From: Viola odorata
Taxonomy: Eukaryota > Streptophyta > Magnoliopsida > Malpighiales > Violaceae
DNA length: 64,000 bases
Assembly (NCBI GenBank): GCA_963691705.1
Contig: OY829542.1
Coordinates: forward strand, 54,353,002 to 54,417,001
Direction: 5' to 3'
Position 1 is the first letter of the stretch. Every line of letters begins with the position of its first letter. Below, in pieces: positions 31,074 to 44,070 of the stretch. The translations under genes were made by a program, and so were the position numbers. The notes beneath the pieces were generated by a model, which saw nothing but the letters and a program-made list of their open reading frames with translations, was not told the origin of the DNA and did not search any database.

Positions 31074-31974
31074 TCCCTATTTATCTGCTCTGTTTCCTGG
31101 ACTCTGACAATTTCTTGTTGGGATTCTTGAATGGTTCTTCTTCTGTCTCTATGAAACTATTTGGGGGGGAGGGGTAGGTTTCATTTCTGAATTTTGCAGT
31201 CCAGTTTCTTGTAATTGAGTCCAATTAGTTGAAGGGTTTTGTTGTTCTTACCAAAAATAATCCTCTAATAAATTTGTTAGGAAATTGTTTTTTCGTAACA
31301 GAGAGAGTACGTTGCATTGTTTTGAATTTAATTACCTCAAAAGGATTAATTGATGGTTAAGTTGTTAATTAATTATGCTTGGAAGAAGTAGATTATTACA
31401 ATGTTCCGTAATTCATTGGGTAATCTGATTACATTCACTCATCTGAATTAGTTCTAGTAAACATAACAACCTACTCCAGTAAAATATTCAAACGCCAGAA
31501 ATTAATACCGAGTGTATTATACAATTACTCACGGTGAAATTATAGAATGGTTGTTCATAATTTAGGTTGGTCAGCACTACCACATTTGCTTTAGAGTTGC
31601 TTCCACACCATTACGTACTTAGGTTGGTATTATTTTCAAATTAATTTGAATTTATATCAACTCATAACTAAGCGGCGTATAAATAGAATACTTGGATAGT
31701 TTATATAATTACTGTTAGAGCGTCTGTTCACTTCGATCTAAACCTCTCTCTTTTTGAGTTTGTGTTTAGCTTGTTCCATAACTTATAGTGTTACAGATAA
31801 TTAAACACCAATTTAAGCTTCCAAATTAATATATGCAACTTGATGGTTAAGTATAACAGGCACAGGACATGTAAATGTACATGCTTAATTAGGAAAGTAA
31901 ACCCATATTAATCTCGATTGATGAACATATATAGTATATATTTCTGCTAGTGATCAGTCTCTGCAGAGTAAAAC

Positions 31975-32097
31975 TTCAGTAGAACAGATGCACCGGTGCA
32001 TCTTCCGTTGAGATGATGCCATATGTACAAAAATAAACTATTCTGTACATGTGGCATTCCATCAATGGGAGATGTATGGTGCATCCGTTCTACTGAA
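31975..32097. mobile_element. small foldback (hairpin) MITE, 123 bp
   Basis: The two halves are imperfect inverted copies, from TTCAGTAGAACAGATGCACC on the left to the complement ending GTTCTACTGAA on the right, with a loop near 32036. The whole unit folds into one long hairpin. No clear target duplication was found, so superfamily is not assigned. Its flank in the neighbouring duplicate block lacks it. Confidence 0.6.
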
Positions 32098-32548
32098 ATT
32101 TTTTCCATATAATTTAAGCCACTAGCTAGTTTGGCTTGTTTTGGATAACGTAATTTATATGATATGCAGCAGATACAAATCTAGCAACTCCAGGCTATAC
32201 ACAGCTCTTCGCATAGTTGAGAAGCTACATATTCTTAAATTATCAGATGCATTATAATGTTCTTTTTAACTCTCTTTTGTTTTGCCAAATTGATAGATAT
32301 AGTGTGATATCCAACTGAGGAAAACAACATATATATATGCTTAATTAGGAAACTATACCCATCTCGATTGATGTCCTGAAATGTGCATGTTTTTGTTAGT
32401 TAGTGATCAATCCCTGACACTTGATATGTAGTATCGTTTATTTTATATATATACAGGCTCTTCGCATAGTTGAGAAGCTATATATTCTTGTTATCCCATG
32501 CATTAATGTGTTTTTGGCAAATTGGTAGAGTGATATTCTTATTATATA

Positions 32549-32650
32549 CTCCCTTAGGGGTAAAATAAACGTCGTTATGCATAACGAAGTGGCCCGAATG
32601 ACTAACTATTTGACCTCAAAAAATTTCGTATTTTTTTCCGAACGTACGTT
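32549..32650. mobile_element. truncated Stowaway-like element
   Basis: It starts after TA with CTCCCTTAGGGG and contains CCCGAATGACTAACTATTTGACC and GAACGTACGTTAA, motifs shared with the other Stowaway-like copies. No right end was found. Confidence 0.45.
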
Positions 32651-33815
32651 AATTCATTTCATCCATCTCTCTGTCCTTTCTCTTTAATGATTAAGTTATC
32701 CTTTTTAAGCTAGCAAATTGCTTTTCTTCAATTCATCAAGAAGAATAAAATCCCTTCAAGTTGTTGTCATTAATTATATTCTCATCTATAATTAAATCTT
32801 TTTTTATTGGTTTGAGTGTGCATGCATGTGATCCTTTTACTAATTTCATACTAAACGACATCTTAAATTAAAAGTGGTATTATTAATTAACTATTAGATC
32901 AATTTATTTAATAGTATAAATTTTATAGTTAATCATTAATTAGTCATTAAATTTATTTAACGAAATTATAACTCAAATAATGGGTATTATTCAGTGTAAA
33001 ATTTCTTTTAATTAAAGTTACATACCAAAACATGATGGGAATTAGTTATTTCATGTTTAACTCTAGTGCTAACACTTTCTCGAAACCAGCTTATATAAAA
33101 AAAAAATAGATTTTTCTCAACGATTCTTAGTGCTTTCACACTTATCAATTTATACATTACACTCTACGTAATTAAGTAGCAGTGTATAGCTTGAATTAAA
33201 ATCTTAGTGAGTATCCAAGAATTACATGAGTTTTCTCCCCACACACACAAAAAGCTAGTACGTACGTGAAAATGTTTCCCAAAACCTTAAAAATCAAATC
33301 AAAGAAATGTAGTACTTCATTTTTGTCACAAAAAAGCATAAATATGATGACAATGCATGCAAAACCAAAGTGCAAGCTGTGTATAAACACTTTCAAGTGA
33401 AGCACAAATTTAGTTTGGCTTTAAAAAAACGGCTAGTCTAATGCCTCAAAAGGTTGATGAGTCGTACTAGTAGTGCATGATTGAAAAAAACAAATCCCGG
33501 CCAAGCTTGACATGATGTGGGTAGATGGGTCGTAAATTGTTTATTAGTATATCTATACTATATAAAAAGCACGAAGGGGTTTATTCCTTTAAATTACTAT
33601 GATATTCTTAAATTATTGTAATAGTCTTTTAATTTTTAAAATTACCTACCTATTAAAATTGAATAAATCTATTATTCAACTACTTATTTAATTAATTAAC
33701 TTACCTATTAAAATTGAATAAATCTTTTACTCAATCACCTATTTAATTAATTAACCCTATTAAACCCTATTCTTCTTCCACCTTCCAATTGTATAGGCCT
33801 TGCCATTAAAAGCCT

Positions 33816-34158
33816 TTGGTGATTAAAAAAATCAACACTGGAAATAATTTTGTTAAAGAAGAAGGAGAAGGAGGAACGTCTAATAAATTAGAGATCAACG
33901 GGTCTACTGTAAATATTGATTATTTTAAGGATTTGACTGAAACCACTACTAAGGTTGAGAGAGAGGTGTCTGAGATTGAAAAGGAAGCGTGGACGTTGCT
34001 CCGCAGTGCTGTTGTGAATTATTGCGGGAGTCCAGTGGGGACTGTTGCAGCTAACGACCCTGCTGACACTCAACCTTTGAATTATGATCAAGTCTTCATT
34101 CGGGATTTTGTGTCGTCTGCTCTTGCTTTCCTGAAGCATCGATTTTACAAGTTCATAA
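33816..34158 (+). pseudogene. captured fragment of an alkaline/neutral invertase (GH100) gene
   Basis: The reading frame encodes [14 protein letters not shown], an acidic linker, then [30 protein letters not shown] and [19 protein letters not shown]. These are the conserved start of the plant alkaline/neutral invertase catalytic domain. After ALAFL the family continues with LLxGE..., but here it breaks into KHRFYKFI, so the capture or a deletion ends there. The fragment has no catalytic core and no start codon of its own. It lies 264 bases inside the Helitron's 5' end, the usual place for captured gene pieces. The donor gene encodes a cytosolic or organellar sucrose-splitting enzyme. Confidence 0.85.
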
Positions 34159-34508
34159 GGTACGGACTTTAATACTTTCTGATAATTGGTTTCATCTTTA
34201 TTTCTTCATTAAGATCAATGAATCGAACTTGTAGTTTATTTCTAATTTATAATACACGTTTTTATTGATTTATAATTTATAAGCATAATTAAAAAGATCA
34301 TAACAGCTAAATAGATGAGTAATATATGAAGCAACAGAATTGAACTCCCTCTTGCCATCAGCATCCGTTCTATGAGATTCCATGAAAAACAACTCCTGTT
34401 TGCTATAATGATTTTTAAAGTAGATATTCTACAACTGATGTTCAAACAATACTAAGATGTATTGGTTGTGCTTATAAACCCATACCTGGTCCCTTATCAT
34501 AAACTGAT

Positions 34509-34518
34509 GTCATCTTCC
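34509..34518. repeat. target-site duplication (left) of the foldback element
   Basis: GTCATCTTCC is repeated exactly at 35621-35630, on the other side of the foldback. Ten bases is within the 9-11 expected for Mutator-like elements. Confidence 0.9.
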
Positions 34519-35620
34519 GGCTTAAGGTGCCCTCAGGTCCCTCCAGTTAATATTTTCATTTTTGTCAATCCATTTTTAAAAAATTGTTCGTTTCAGTCCC
34601 TTCTGTTAGGTCCGTTAGCACCACGAAGTCCCACTTGACGGAAAAGGACTTAACGGAAACAAATGTCAGTTAAGTCCCATTATTTTATTAATTTATCTGA
34701 TAATAGCACTGTTCATGGGCCCATCTCGTCATATTTTATGTAATTTTCAATTTTTTCTTCCATTTTCAAGGAAATTAATTAAAATTACAAAATTAACTAT
34801 GTAAAAATTCACAAAAAAATGTAAAAAAAAATTAAAAAAATTAATAAACCTAAACATCCAGGAAAAATGTAAAAATTCTAAAAAAAATCTAAAAGTCACA
34901 AAAAAAATGTAAACTTTTTTTTAATAAAATTAATTAACCTAAAAATCTAGAAAAAAATGTAACAATTTCAAAAACAAATTAATTAATATAATCATCCAGA
35001 AAATATGTAAATATTACAAAAAAATAAACAATTCCTAAATATGTACAAATTATTTTTGAAATTTTTACATTTTTTCTAGATTTTTATATTTTTTCTGGAT
35101 GTTTACATTTTCTCCTAGATTTTTAGAATTTTTTTGAAATTCTTAGATTTTTTTTAGAATTTTTACATTTTTTCTGGATTTTTAGGTTAATTAATTTTAC
35201 ATTTTTTTGTGAATTTTTCATTTTTTAATGATTGTTTAGATTTTTTAAAGTTTTTGTAATTTTTTACATTTTTAATGAATTTTTACTTTTTTATGCATTT
35301 TTACATTTTTTAAAAATTGTTTCATTTTTTAAAGAATTTTTTAGATTTTTAGGTTAATTAATTTTCCTTGAAAATGGAAGAAAAAAATTAAAAATTACAG
35401 AAAATCTGAAAAGATGGGGCCCATGAACAGTGTTATTATCAGAAAAATTAATAAAATAATGGGACTTAACGGACGTTTGTCTCCGTTAAGTCCTTTTCCG
35501 TCAGGTGGGACTTTGTGGTGCTAACGGACCTAACAGAAGGGACTAAAACGAACAGTTTTTGAAAAATGGATTGACAAAAATGAAAATATTAACTGGAGGG
35601 ACCTGAGGGTGCCTTAAGCC
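34519..35620. mobile_element. Mutator-like foldback element, 1102 bp, nested in the Helitron
   Basis: The ends are long inverted repeats of roughly 270 bases, starting GGCTTAAGG(T/C)(G/A)CCCTCAGG on both arms with only scattered mismatches, and flanked by a 10-bp duplication (34509-34518, 35621-35630). The centre is extremely AT-rich with many repeats of AAAAATGTAAAAATTCC-like units and no coding capacity. It inserted after the Helitron formed. Confidence 0.85.
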
Positions 35621-36760
35621 GTCATCTTCCCAAATAAACACATGATTTGTCACTATGTTAAGTGAAAAAGACTTGATGCAAGGACATGAGTCACATGACG
35701 CAAGCGGATATTTCTGTAGAGTTTTTGTCCAAACTAATCCTGAGCCTGAATGTTGTTTAACATGGCATCATTGAACAAAAAAGAGTTGTTTTTTTTATTA
35801 TTATTGAAATAGATTTATATGTCACGAATAGCTTTTTAGTAATATATTTAACATGCTAATTGTGTTTTCGTCTTCACATATCTGTCGTGTTTTTGGCAGC
35901 AGCTTGCTTGGCAATTCCTCCAATTACCAATCGAGTTGTGGTATGAATTATATATTTATTATATAAATTTTATATTTAATTAATTTGAGTACTTATTAAA
36001 GTCACAAAGAATGAGCTTGATACATTCTCATCTCTGTCAATGGTCGACAACTATGCAGCTATGTAAAGGTTGAGTGATCTATTCAGCCCAAGGTTTTGTT
36101 CGATTTCAAGGTTAGTAACTTATTTTGCTCTCAACACTTAACCTTCTTCTTTTTTATGTTTCAAATGCGCATGTTATGGGTAATGATTGCATCGTTTGGA
36201 TTCATTTTTATTGTCAAAATTTAGGGATTGAGTTTGTCTATTATAACAACTTTGGTAACTGAAATAAACTAAGTCGAAAGTACTTTTTATTGCTATGCTT
36301 TCAACTTTTTCCTTTAAGTACAATAGATCCTATGGTATGAATTATATATTTATTATATAAATCTTATATTTAATTAATTTGAGTCTTATATATATATATG
36401 TATTTATTTAGCTCAGTCCATATGTGTATGTATTTATGATTGTCGAAATTGTTTGAACCATCATCATTATTTTTTCTGATTTACCTTATAATAAAGGTGG
36501 AACCTGCCATCTAACTTAAATTAGTTATTTGCTATTTTCATGCTTTGAACATCTTTCGTTAAATGATAACATCATTCCACCAGATTTTGTATTTTCGTGC
36601 TATTTCAACTTTTTCCTTTAAGCACAATAGATCCATATTGTATTTATTTAGTTCGATCCATATATGTATATTTATACAATTTCATACACTATTTAATAAA
36701 TTACTTAAATCACCACTAACTTGCAAATTCATGTTTTAAATTTATTTCAATTGTAGGAAA

Positions 36761-39700
36761 ATGTCTACAAACAAAAGAAAAGCGACCAATGGTTTGATGG
36801 TGCCACATGTTAAAAGAAGAGAACGAAATTGGTTGCTTAAAGCTCAATCATTTCTTTATGAATATCAAGGTATGTGATTATTTAATATTTTAAAATTAAT
36901 AATTTGATTCAATGTTTGATTTGATGGTGTCAAATATTTTGTGATTAATTAATAATTTGATTCAATGTTTAAAATTATTCTGAGTGACTAATACTAGACT
37001 ATATAATAAATCTTTTATTTGTTTTAATTCGGAGTGACTAATCTAAACTATATAATAAATCTTTTATTTGTTTTAATATGTAGGACATATAGAAGTTGAA
37101 CCATCTATTTCACCTCTACATACGTTAAAGGATGTTCCAGTTGTAACTATTGTGGTGCAAAAAGATTTCAGTTCGAGCCACCAACATTTTGTTGTCAAAA
37201 TGGACAAGTTAAATTGGCGCATACACATTATGATGATGATTTGCTGGAACTTTATACGTCACAATCGGAAGAAGCGAAAAAGTTTCGTAGAAAGATTAGA
37301 AAATATAATAGTATATTTGGGTTTACATCATTTGGTGTAAAGTATGACAAAGAACTTGCTTCATCGAAGAAAAGAGTTTATACCTTTAAAGCTCAAGGTC
37401 AGGCATACCACAACCTTCCCGAATTCGTGCCTGCAGAAAATAATCCAGTGTATTTTCAACTTTATTTTTATGATACTAATAATGAATTACACAATAGGAT
37501 GAGAATTATGGAGAATGCTAACTTGGATGAAAGCATTATGAAGAAATTGATGAAGATTTTGGAAAACAACCCATATGCTAAATTTTTGAAAGGCTTCAAA
37601 GATATTTCCTCACTTGACGATTTACAAATCCATATCAACACAAGTGTTAATATTGATCAAAGAGTTTATAACTCACCTTCTGTTGATCAAGTTGCTGCTA
37701 TATGGATTGAAGGAAATAATTCTAATGTTCCATTTGAAAGAGATATAGTTGTTCATGCACATTCGGGACGGAGCCACATAATTAAACATTACTTTAGTTG
37801 TTATGATCCTTTTCAATACCCACTTTTATGCCCTAAAGGAGAACTTGGTTGGCATTAGAATATTTACAAACAATGCATAAGGTCTTCCAATACTAACACA
37901 ACAACTACAGAAGACTTTTTAACTATTCTGACATTTACCTCTGCAGAAAATATTTTTGATCAAGAAACAGAAGGTAAGCTTTTAATTAATACGATATTAT
38001 TTCAATTTTTAGCTCTATTTTTTTTCATGTGTCTTTTAGAATTTTCACATGATTTTTTTAACATATAGGTGTGCATAGACCTACAATATCAAAAGTATCG
38101 TGTAGAGAGTACTATTGTTACAAGCTTCAAATTAGAGCTTTCATACAATCGATACTTTTACTATCTGGTAGACTATTCCAACAATATGTTGTAGGCATGT
38201 ACATTAAATTGGAGACTACCAAACTTGATTTCTTCCGTCATCAGCAAGCAAAAATTCAATCTGAATTGTACCAAGGTATTGCTGATAGTGTTATGTCAGG
38301 AGAAACTAGAGGAAGTGAAGTGGGAAAAAGATTAATCCTTCCTGCCTCTTTTGTTGGAGGGCCACGAGATATGCGACGACGATATCTTGATTCGATATCA
38401 TTGATACAATATTTTGGGAAGCCTGATTTGTTTATTACTATGACATGTAATCCAGATTGGAAAGAGATTCAAGATCAGCTTACAGAAGGGGAACTTGCAC
38501 AAGACCGTCCTAATTTAGTTGCAAGGGTTTTTCGAGCAAAAGTTCAAGATCTCAAAAATCAAGTTATCAAGAAACAAGTATTTGGAAAAGTAGCTGCACA
38601 TGTTCATGTTATTGAATTTCAGAAAAGGGGAATGTCACACGTTCATATGTTAGTCATACTCGAAGAAGATTTCAAAATTGTTTGTTCTGATCAGTTAGAC
38701 AAATTTGTTTGTGCTGAGATACCAGATGAGGATGAAGAACCTTTACTTTTTCAATTAGTGACCAAACATATGATGCATGGTCCATGTGGAGAAAGTAATA
38801 AAAAATGTGGTTGTATGGAAAATGAAAAATGCAGATTTCACTATCCACAAGGTTTTTCTTCTACAACTATGGCTGGAAAAGATGGTTATCCAATATATCA
38901 AAGAAGAGACAATGGGCGAAAAACAATTAAGAAGAACAAAGAGCTTGATAACCGATGGGTAGTGCCGTATAACTCTTACTTGCTTACAAGATATGGTTGC
39001 CACATAAATGTTGAGATTTGCTCCAGCATTAAATCAGTGAAATATCTTTATAAGTACGTATACAAAGGGCATGACAAAATATCTGTATACATTGTATCAA
39101 ATGATGGGAATAATTTGGTTGATGAGATAGAACAATTTCAAGATGGGAGATTTGTCTCTCCACAAGAAGCTGCATGGAGGATATATGAATTCAATTTAAA
39201 TGAGATGAATCCTCCGGTGATAAATTTGTAATTACATTTGCCTAATAAACAGGCTGTCTATTATCGGGAGAATCAAAATTTGCAAGAAGTGGTACTTTGG
39301 GAGCATGTATCGAAGACAATGCTTACAAAATTCTTTACAACATGCTCCGAGAATCCAAATGCAAGACAATATTTATATAGGCAAGAAAAAAACTTTATTC
39401 TTAAAATTTTATTTCTTTGCTTATTTATTTTCCAATGTCACTATTAGTATATATATATATATATTATTTATTTATTTATATGTGTAGATATAATACATTA
39501 ATTAATGTTTCAATATGATATCTTTCACACAATTATTTTTTATATTTTTACTACAGGGAATTTCCTGTGCATTTTGTCTGACAATCTAAAGAAAAAATAT
39601 GGAAAAAAAGAGAATCAACGAGGGGTGTGATTGGCCGTGTAAATACTGCAAATCCAAAAGAAGGAGAAAGGTATTTTCTAAGGTTATTATTGAATCATGT

Positions 39701-42112
39701 TAGAGGGCCAAAATCTTTTGAAGATTTATTGACAGTAAATGAAGTTATATGCAAAACATTCAAACAATCAGCACAAAAGAGAGGACTTATTGAATCTGAC
39801 GAGGGTATATCAGCGTGTCTAAGTGAAGCAGTTATGTTTAAAATGCCATTGGAGTTACGCAGACTATTCGCTACTATTTTGGTGTATTGTCAGGTAATTT
39901 TCAAATTAAGTTACTAAAAAACTAAATTTAGTAGAATTTACTATCCTCACTTTTACATCTTTTAAATCCATTTTTTTCGTATAACCTATATTTTGTAAAA
40001 TGACTTTTTAATTTATAAATATTAAGATTAAGATGTAGCAAGAGTTCTAAACCAACTACGTTGTTCCCTGAATATTTTTGTTTATGTTTATATTAATTTA
40101 AGCCATTTTTTATTAACGTTTACATTTTTTTATTTAATTTATTATCAGCCTGAAGATGTAAGGAAGTTATGGGATCTCTATTGTGATGCATTATCAGAAG
40201 ACTATAAAAGAACCCATCGAAATTCAAGTGTAGAGGAGGTATTAGCATTAACACTAAGAGTATTAATTTTTATTTAGAAAGTATGGGGAAAAGTGTTAAG
40301 GACTATGATTTACCTACATTAAAGGAGATAAGTTTGGAATATGATTCGACATTGCCAAATGAGATTGCAGATGAATTGTCCATTAAAGTCACATTGGAAG
40401 ACAATCAAAGTTAAATCTAGAACAAGAAGAGACCTTTAAGGCAATTATAGAAAAAGTTGATTCAAATTCCAGTGGGGTATTTTTTGTCGATGGACCAGGA
40501 GGAACAGGAAAAACATATTTATACAAAGCATTGCTTGCTAATGTTCGATCACGTGGGATGATTGGACTTGCAACCGCGACATGTGGGGTTGGTGCTGCAA
40601 TCATGTCAGGAGGTTGTACTGCTCATTCACGATTTGGTATCCCTATAGGTGTTCATGAATCAAGTGAAAGCAACTATTCAAAATAAAAACCCAAGGCTCA
40701 ATTAATAAAAAGAGCAAGACTTATTCTGTGGGATGAAGCTCCAATGGCAAAACGATGCGCAATAGAGATGGTTGATCGATTCTTAAGGGATATAATGAAC
40801 AACAATGAACTATTTGGTTGTAAAGTTGTGATTTTTGGAGGTGATTTCAGGCAAGTAGTACCTGTAGTACCACGAGGGACAAGATCAGAAACTGTGGGAG
40901 CAAGTTTGGTAAGATCATACTTATGGCACCATATGAGAAGACTGAAATTATTTAGAAATATGAGGGCTAGCTCAGATTTAGAATTCAGCAAACTTTTACT
41001 CATAATAGGAAATGGAGAAGAGCCAATAATAGATGATGACATGATATCTTTACCAGAAGAGATGATAATTAAGTATGACAACTGTGAATCTTCCATTAAC
41101 CGTTTGATTGACAATGTCTACCCCTCACTTCGAGAAAATACAACATTACCTGAGTACATAACAAATCATGCTATACTGGCTACCAAGAATGAATATGTTG
41201 ATGAGTTGAATAATAGAATGATATCATTGTTCCCCGGAAATGGCACAATATTTAAGAGCTTTGATATCGCATCTGATGATGAAAATAATTGTTACCAAGA
41301 AGAATTCCTAAATACATTGATGCCAAATTGCCGCCACATATACTAGAACTCAAGAAGAATTGCCCTATAACGTTGCTGCGGAATCTAGATCCACCAATTT
41401 CAGGTACATGCTGAGATTACAAGTTAATAATGGTGAGAATGAAGCAACAATTGTTCTTTTTGATGAGATAGAAACACTAATAGGTTGTGACATCAAGAAA
41501 TACAAAGAATTAGTTGACGACAAGGTAATTTTTTTAGAATAGTGATAGTAAATTAATTTTATTACATAAAAAATACTAATATTATTCTCAACGTAACAGG
41601 AAAAAGAGAAGTCGCCACACTATAGAAAAATGATATCTTGCAAGGACAAGGAATTTGATTTCTTAGTCAAGGTCAACGAGAAAAATGAGAGCGAACGACA
41701 GAGAAATATATTTATCGCTGAAGAGGTTCATGCAACTAAAAAGAGGACAACAACTGACGGACAAAATAATGAAGATGAGGAGTTATTGGCGGTAGTTTGG
41801 AAAAGGAGACGGAAAAATAAACTTCAGTTGAATACTGCAACAGAAAAAAAAGATGAACAATACGATAAGGATGAAAGCAAGAATAACAAGATGAAAAAAA
41901 AAGGAGGCTAATCAAGAAGATCAAAGAAGAAGATGATCAACAACAAGCTAAAAAATCAGCCAAGCCGAAAAAGAAAAGAGACAAAAAATAAGATGAGAAA
42001 GTAATTATTTTGCCCACACCGATACTCATTGACGAAGAAGCTGAAGGCAAAAAAGAGATAAGGAAGGGAACAAGACTCAAGAACAAGAAATTTGATAAAT
42101 TATATGAGTGAG
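36761..42112 (+). pseudogene. Helitron Rep-helicase-RPA gene remnant
   Basis: Exons start at ATG 36761 (MSTNKRKATNGL, donor 36870) and 37084. A Cys-rich finger follows (CNYCGAKRF, CC) after a one-base frame change near 37140. The helitron helicase-like region runs through KLDFFRHQQAKIQSELYQG and PASFVGGPRDMRRRYLD. The Rep HUH motif is SHVHM (38634-38648). The two-tyrosine motif is YLYKYVYKGHD (about 39044-39075). The PIF1 part keeps Walker A (DGPGGTGKTYLYKAL, 40492 on) and Walker B (ILWDEAPMAK). Stops: TAG 37856-37858, TAA 39229-39231, TAA 40684-40686, plus frame changes near 40215-40440 and 41330. After LLRNLDPPIS (about 41395) the rest of the helicase is missing and an OB-fold RPA-like segment begins (YMLRLQVNNGENEATIVLFD), then a Lys-rich tail. 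Confidence 0.85.
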
Positions 42113-42122
42113 CCCATAATCA

Positions 42123-42420
42123 AAAAGATCAAGCAAGAAAAATTGTAAAAATGCTTTATAATTAATAATTATTATTAGTGTGCTTAACAATTTATATGGT
42201 TGGTTATAATACTTTAGAACAATATTTAAATACTATTAAGCTATATCTTCTATTAATACTTATTATTAGTATGTTTAATAATTTATATGTTCGATTATAT
42301 GACCTTAGAACAATATTTAAATACTATTAAGCTATATCTTCTATTAATACTTATTATTAATATGCTTAATAATTTATATGTTCGATTATATAACTTTAGA
42401 ACAATATTTAAATAGTGGTT
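42123..42420 (+). repeat. three 91-bp tandem repeats near the Helitron 3' end
   Basis: The word TTAGAACAATATTTAAATA starts near 42214, 42305 and 42396, spaced exactly 91 bases. The units are diverged in places (TATATGGTTGGTTA in one, TATATGTTCGATTA in two). Confidence 0.8.
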
Positions 42421-42842
42421 TTATATATTTAAAATGACCAAAATTAATTTATAAATAATTTATATATTAAATAATTTAATTTTATATAAAAAATTGCCGC
42501 ACGTGCAACGCATGTGCCCTAACTACCTAGTATTTCCAAAACGTACCGACTAAAAGATTCATTGATTACAACCAACTACATAATTGATATAAATTGTTTA
42601 ACGTTTTTATTTCTTAAAGCTACAATTAAAAAGATTCTCGTTCAATTCGTATTTATAAAACAATTACATGCTTAGTCATTTTTACGTGTACATTGATAGC
42701 AATATTTCAAACCCAACTTAATAAAAAATGGAGGTCACTAAAATCAACATAGTAAAGGACGGGAATTTCTTCTAAGACTAATTTTACTAATTTATTACTA
42801 ACTTTCTAAAACAGGACTTTTGGGCTGCCGACAAGTTAACTA

Positions 42843-43102
42843 CTCCCTCCGGTCCAAATTAAATGACGTTTTAGCATTTACTTTTACTGTTTCGGCACGT
42901 ATCTTAAAACGGCCGAAACAATCACTATTTGAGACAATTTTGCCTCTAATTTTTTCTCGGAAGTACGTTAAGGATTAACGTACGTTCGAAAAAAAGTACG
43001 AATTTTTTTGGGATCAAATAGTGAGTCATCCGATCTCCTCAATATACGTTCCCTACTGAATATTGGGATGCGAGAAAGTCATTTAATTCGTGCCAGAGGG
43101 AG
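42843..43102. mobile_element. Stowaway-like MITE
   Basis: It starts CTCCCTCCGGTCC and ends GTGCCAGAGGGAG, with TA on both sides, 260 bp. The core is nearly that of the 26664 and 29689 copies (CGTTTTAGCATTTACTTTTA and GAGACAATTTTGCC). Confidence 0.8.
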
Positions 43103-44070
43103 TATATATATAGTTATAACTTATAATTAGGATGAATCTGCAACATGGACCTTGTGCTTCTTCTTTTATTATTTTTATAATAGATATTTGAGTGACGTTT
43201 TTTTTCTTAAATATATATTTATTATATTTTTAATTACTCTTTATCCTAAAATAATGACTCTCAACCCACTTTCATAACAATTAAGGTAATAATTGATTAC
43301 TGTTTTTGTCGGGTTTCTACCAAATTACTCTTATTTTCTTTTTTAACTATGTTCAATCAACACTATAATTTTAATTTCTCATTATATTAGAAATAATAAA
43401 AATAACATTTTTTTAAAAATAAAAAAAATGATAAGAATGTCATTTTTTTATTACCGGAAATATCAATTAGAAATTATTACTCTCTCGACCTTTAATAACT
43501 GATTTTTTGAAATAGTAGCAAAATTGAAAACATAATTTTTGATCTTATTTTATTCCATTCAAATTACCACACCATCATTAAATTGGGTTGATACATAATT
43601 TTTTTTTATTATTAGCACAAAATATATACTTAAAAAAAATAAAAAAATAAAATGACAGTTAATAAAAAACATAAAAAAGTATCCGTTATTTAATAACGGA
43701 GGGAATATCTGTCATCAAAAGAGGCAAAGACTGATTACTATTTTTCTATAAAAAACGACCTTTTGGCTATAGCCGCTGTTAGGGACATTGGCCGCCCTTC
43801 CCAAAGAAACAAACAACTCCTAGTCGGCACCTAGTCATGGCTTGTTTGCCTATTGTCACCGCCACGTCACATACAAACCCACGTATATTGTGACTATGTG
43901 GGACCATGTTGGAAAATAATTCTCCCAGCTGGCCCAAAATATTAATTATTAAGTAATGGGATTTTTTAGTAGAAAATATCTTATTATGTATCATTAATTA
44001 AATTGTCGTGTAAAATATCGAGTAATTATATAATATGTATTAATATATACATTCGAAACATAATATATTA

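Larger units (their letters stand above)
31074..33551. other. gene-free spacer with a diverged tandem duplication
   Basis: The 3' UTR of the preceding gene is followed by AT-rich DNA. Two diverged copies of one block lie at about 31881-32310 and 32337-32540, sharing ATGCTTAATTAGGAAA, CTCGATTGATG and CTCTTCGCATAGTTGAGAAG. No coding region is supported. The Helitron starts at its right edge. Confidence 0.5.
33552..42530 (+). mobile_element. 9-kb Helitron with Rep/helicase remnants and captured DNA
   Basis: The 5' end is TCTATACTATATAAAAAGCA, preceded by A; it matches the TC(T)ATACTAT start known from plant Helitrons. The 3' end is CTAG followed by T. The terminal hairpin GCACGTGC-AAC-GCATGTGC (42499-42517, one G-T wobble) lies ten bases before it. 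Insertion between A and T without target duplication is the rule for this class. Contents in order: captured invertase fragment (33816-34158), nested Mutator-like foldback (34519-35620), Rep/PIF1 helicase/RPA-like coding remnant (36761-42112), three 91-bp repeats and the 3' terminus. Stops, frameshifts and an internal deletion show it cannot move by itself now. Confidence 0.9.

Noticed and set aside
36000..36760. Further exons of the captured invertase after the foldback element
   Set aside because: No segment here reads as GH100 in any frame; it is AT-rich Helitron leader sequence.
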